DNA of 7,309 bases, taken from Bifidobacterium breve. Its GTDB lineage: Bacteria; Actinomycetota; Actinomycetes; Nanopelagicales; Nanopelagicaceae. The position numbers and the translations under genes are program-made. This document shows positions 5,916 to 7,309 of the stretch, piece after piece. The stretch spans positions 1 through 7,309 of the forward strand of contig CAMBGL010000060.1 of NCBI GenBank assembly GCA_945866155.1, written 5' to 3'. The notes under the pieces were generated by a model. The model searched no databases, was not told where the DNA came from, and was given only the letters and a program-made list of their open reading frames with translations. The first letter of the stretch is position 1, and each line of letters begins with the position of its first letter.

Positions 5916-6811
5916 AGGATTTGAATAGCCCTGTAACTTGGAGAACACTCTTTGACGGAGATTCAAAACAAGGATGGATGCATTCAGGTATTGGCGCTCT
6001 CAGTGATGGTCGAGTTGTATTCGAAGCACCTGGTGGTGCAGCACTTATATTTTTAGATCCCGGTACGAAGAAGCATGTTCGAATTGAAGTGGGAGTTGCT
6101 GTTTCACATGGAATTGCAGTAGCTAGTGATGACACCATTTGGATTTGTGATCCAGGCGCGCAGGCTCCAGGACAAGTCGTACAAATCAATCTAGAAGGAA
6201 AGATTTTGCGCACTATCAAACAACCAATTCGAAGCAGCGATGAGCAAGATAAGTGGAGACCGACCTCTATTGCACTAGCTACCAATGGGGATATCTGGAT
6301 TGGTGATGGCTATGGCCTGAGTCTGGTACATGTCGTTAGATCAAATGGTGTAATTCAAACTTTTGACGGCTCAACAAGTGGCCAGAAGTTTGATTGCCCT
6401 CATGGTGTTGCAATCGATACACGAGAATCTGTAACTCGAATTGCTGTCGCGGATAGAAGCAATAAGAGAGTTCTCTATTTCAAAGAAGATGGATCCTTCA
6501 TCCGTAGCGTTGCTGACCCAATAATGACCAGTCCTTCATCCCTAGCGGTGCGGGGGAGTGACTTGCTTGTCACTGACCTCTTTGGAGCAATTCTTGCAAT
6601 TGATTTCAGTGACGAGGTACGTGCGATTATTCCAACTTCAAATGTGAATACGCGCGAAGGTTGGCCGAATAAATTATCTGGCACAGATTCAGTTGCACCT
6701 GATGTGCTAGAGGGAAAGCTCAATAGCCCCCACGGTATAACTGTTTCATCAAAGGGTGATGTCTATTTCACCGAGTGGTATCTCGGTGGTCGGGCAGTAA
6801 CTATTTCATAA
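5906..6811 (+). CDS. NHL-repeat six-bladed beta-propeller, PAL-like (possible metal-dependent lyase)
   Basis: Soluble propeller of about 300 residues with no signal peptide. Six blades can be followed by their (P)xG(I/V)-hydrophobic-G-aromatic-D pattern, starting near residues 25, 67, 118, 164, 209 and 274. Positions count from TTG 5906. TTG 5912 is equally likely, because its TTGA overlaps the P450 stop, and either start gives translational coupling. Compared from memory with the peptidyl-hydroxyglycine amidating lyase (PAL) domain, H68, H166 and H276 match its three zinc histidines, Y136 in DGY its catalytic tyrosine and R184 in ADR one substrate arginine. The first-blade arginine (FHRG) is replaced by FEAP. 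NHL repeats often carry PHG, so part of this may be generic. SMP-30/gluconolactonase or Vgb-like activity is an alternative. Being co-expressed with the P450, it probably acts on the P450 product. Confidence 0.8.
   Translation: MELKDLNSPVTWRTLFDGDSKQGWMHSGIGALSDGRVVFEAPGGAALIFLDPGTKKHVRIEVGVAVSHGIAVASDDTIWICDPGAQAPGQVVQINLEGKILRTIKQPIRSSDEQDKWRPTSIALATNGDIWIGDGYGLSLVHVVRSNGVIQTFDGSTSGQKFDCPHGVAIDTRESVTRIAVADRSNKRVLYFKEDGSFIRSVADPIMTSPSSLAVRGSDLLVTDLFGAILAIDFSDEVRAIIPTSNVNTREGWPNKLSGTDSVAPDVLEGKLNSPHGITVSSKGDVYFTEWYLGGRAVTIS
5912..5915 (+). other. TTGA start/stop overlap between P450 and propeller
   Basis: TTG (5912-5914) overlaps the P450 TGA (5913-5915), the non-ATG form of the common ATGA coupling signal. 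No good Shine-Dalgarno precedes this TTG or the one at 5906, so re-initiation by ribosomes ending the P450 is the likely way the propeller is translated. Confidence 0.5.
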
Positions 6812-7309
6812 TGTAGCAAAAGCTAAATATCCGGCAATTGAAAACATTACACAGGCAATAATTGAATCTAGAACTTTCCAGAATATTGGCTTTGACATAA
6901 ATCTAGACATTGCTTTTGCCCCGTATCCAATTGATGCAAACCAAACGAGGCTTGCAAGCATGGCTCCAAGGCTGAAGAACCAGCGATCTTCTTTGAACTG
7001 ATTCGAAATACTTCCCAGCAAAATCACTGTATCCAAATAGACATGAGGGTTGAGGAAGGTAAAACCCAAGACTGTTGTAGCAACTTTTTTTGCGCTGGGC
7101 GATTCACCTGTAGAAGAGCCCATCACTTGGCTTTTGAAGACGGAACGAACACTCTTAATTCCGAACCATGTTAGATATGCGACTCCGAACCATCTAATAA
7201 TTTCCAGCAGTGTCGGAAGAGATTGAAGAATTTGGCCAAGTCCAGCCGCACCTAATGCGATGAGTAGAGCATCTGAAACGGCGCAGATAGAAACAGTAAG
7301 AAATACATG
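6806..7309 (-). CDS. LysE/ArgO-family amino-acid exporter (N-terminus outside window)
   Basis: Inner-membrane exporter of the LysE family, which uses the proton gradient to expel basic amino acids (arginine or lysine). The frame is open from the window edge to TGA at 6808-6806, giving 167 residues. About 35-45 N-terminal residues are missing, including the first membrane helix and its conserved G-PGPQN-type stretch. The visible start (SICAVSDALLI) matches helix 2 of ArgO, and the signature LNPHVYLDT (residues 86-94) with LGS and a later DRWFFSLG is diagnostic. Hydrophobic segments lie near residues 3-24, 33-52, 74-100, 108-130 and 145-165. The GTG at 7126 is internal. The stop lies against the propeller stop with no room for a terminator. 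LysE and ArgO cannot be told apart here, so arginine is favoured only by the resemblance to ArgO. Confidence 0.9.
   Translation of the reverse strand, partial: HVFLTVSICAVSDALLIALGAAGLGQILQSLPTLLEIIRWFGVAYLTWFGIKSVRSVFKSQVMGSSTGESPSAKKVATTVLGFTFLNPHVYLDTVILLGSISNQFKEDRWFFSLGAMLASLVWFASIGYGAKAMSRFMSKPIFWKVLDSIIACVMFSIAGYLAFATL

Noticed and set aside
6814..6825. TAGC-AAAA-GCTA hairpin at the end of the exporter gene as a terminator
   Set aside because: The stem is only 4 bp, lies within coding sequence, and no T run follows in the propeller direction.
7124..7126. GTG at 7126 as start of the exporter
   Set aside because: The upstream codons up to the window edge translate into LysE/ArgO helices 2 and 3, so this codon is internal.
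1..7309. tRNA, rRNA, CRISPR array, insertion sequence or prophage
   Set aside because: No cloverleaf, regular repeat-spacer pattern, transposase motif, terminal inverted repeats or phage gene is visible, and coding genes fill nearly the whole window.

Overview
The window looks like a piece of a small, streamlined, low-GC actinobacterial chromosome, most likely the freshwater acI group (Nanopelagicales, such as Planktophila or Nanopelagicus). Three things point there. Base composition leans to AT (mid-40s % GC by eye). Genes are tightly packed, with stop codons overlapping at both convergent junctions. A secreted protein ends in a short basic C-x15-C tail (CKKG...CPKGYKK) of a kind I associate from memory with many exported proteins of that group. 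This placement is inference, since no rRNA or marker gene is present.

Layout. Bases 1-621 (+) hold the 3' part of an esterase/lipase-type alpha/beta hydrolase. A 102-bp gap follows, with an imperfect hairpin and a candidate promoter. Bases 724-2394 (+) encode a 556-residue Sec-exported protein of unknown function with twelve cysteines. Bases 2391-3248 (-) encode a dimethylarginine dimethylaminohydrolase (DDAH)-like enzyme, tail to tail with the exported protein and sharing the four bases TTAG for both stops. A 105-bp divergent intergenic region then feeds a tight rightward operon: a 3Fe-4S ferredoxin (3354-3545), an FAD/NAD ferredoxin reductase (3548-4708), a cytochrome P450 (4713-5915) and an NHL-repeat six-bladed beta-propeller (5906-6811). 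The operon meets the end of a leftward LysE/ArgO-type amino-acid exporter (6806-7309), whose N-terminus lies beyond the window.

How the genes work together. The ferredoxin, reductase and P450 form a complete bacterial class I monooxygenase: NAD(P)H to FAD to 3Fe-4S to heme. The propeller, translationally coupled to the P450 by an overlap, is the most interesting gene. Its blade pattern and single-residue landmarks (three blade-top histidines, a DGY tyrosine and an ADR arginine) line up, from memory, with the zinc-dependent lyase domain of peptide-amidating enzyme (PAL). This suggests a route in which the P450 hydroxylates a carbon next to nitrogen or oxygen and the propeller cleaves the unstable product. 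That is a hypothesis, and the substrate is unknown. The DDAH-like enzyme and the LysE/ArgO exporter both belong to families that handle arginine-type compounds, but nothing here shows that they share a pathway with the P450 operon.
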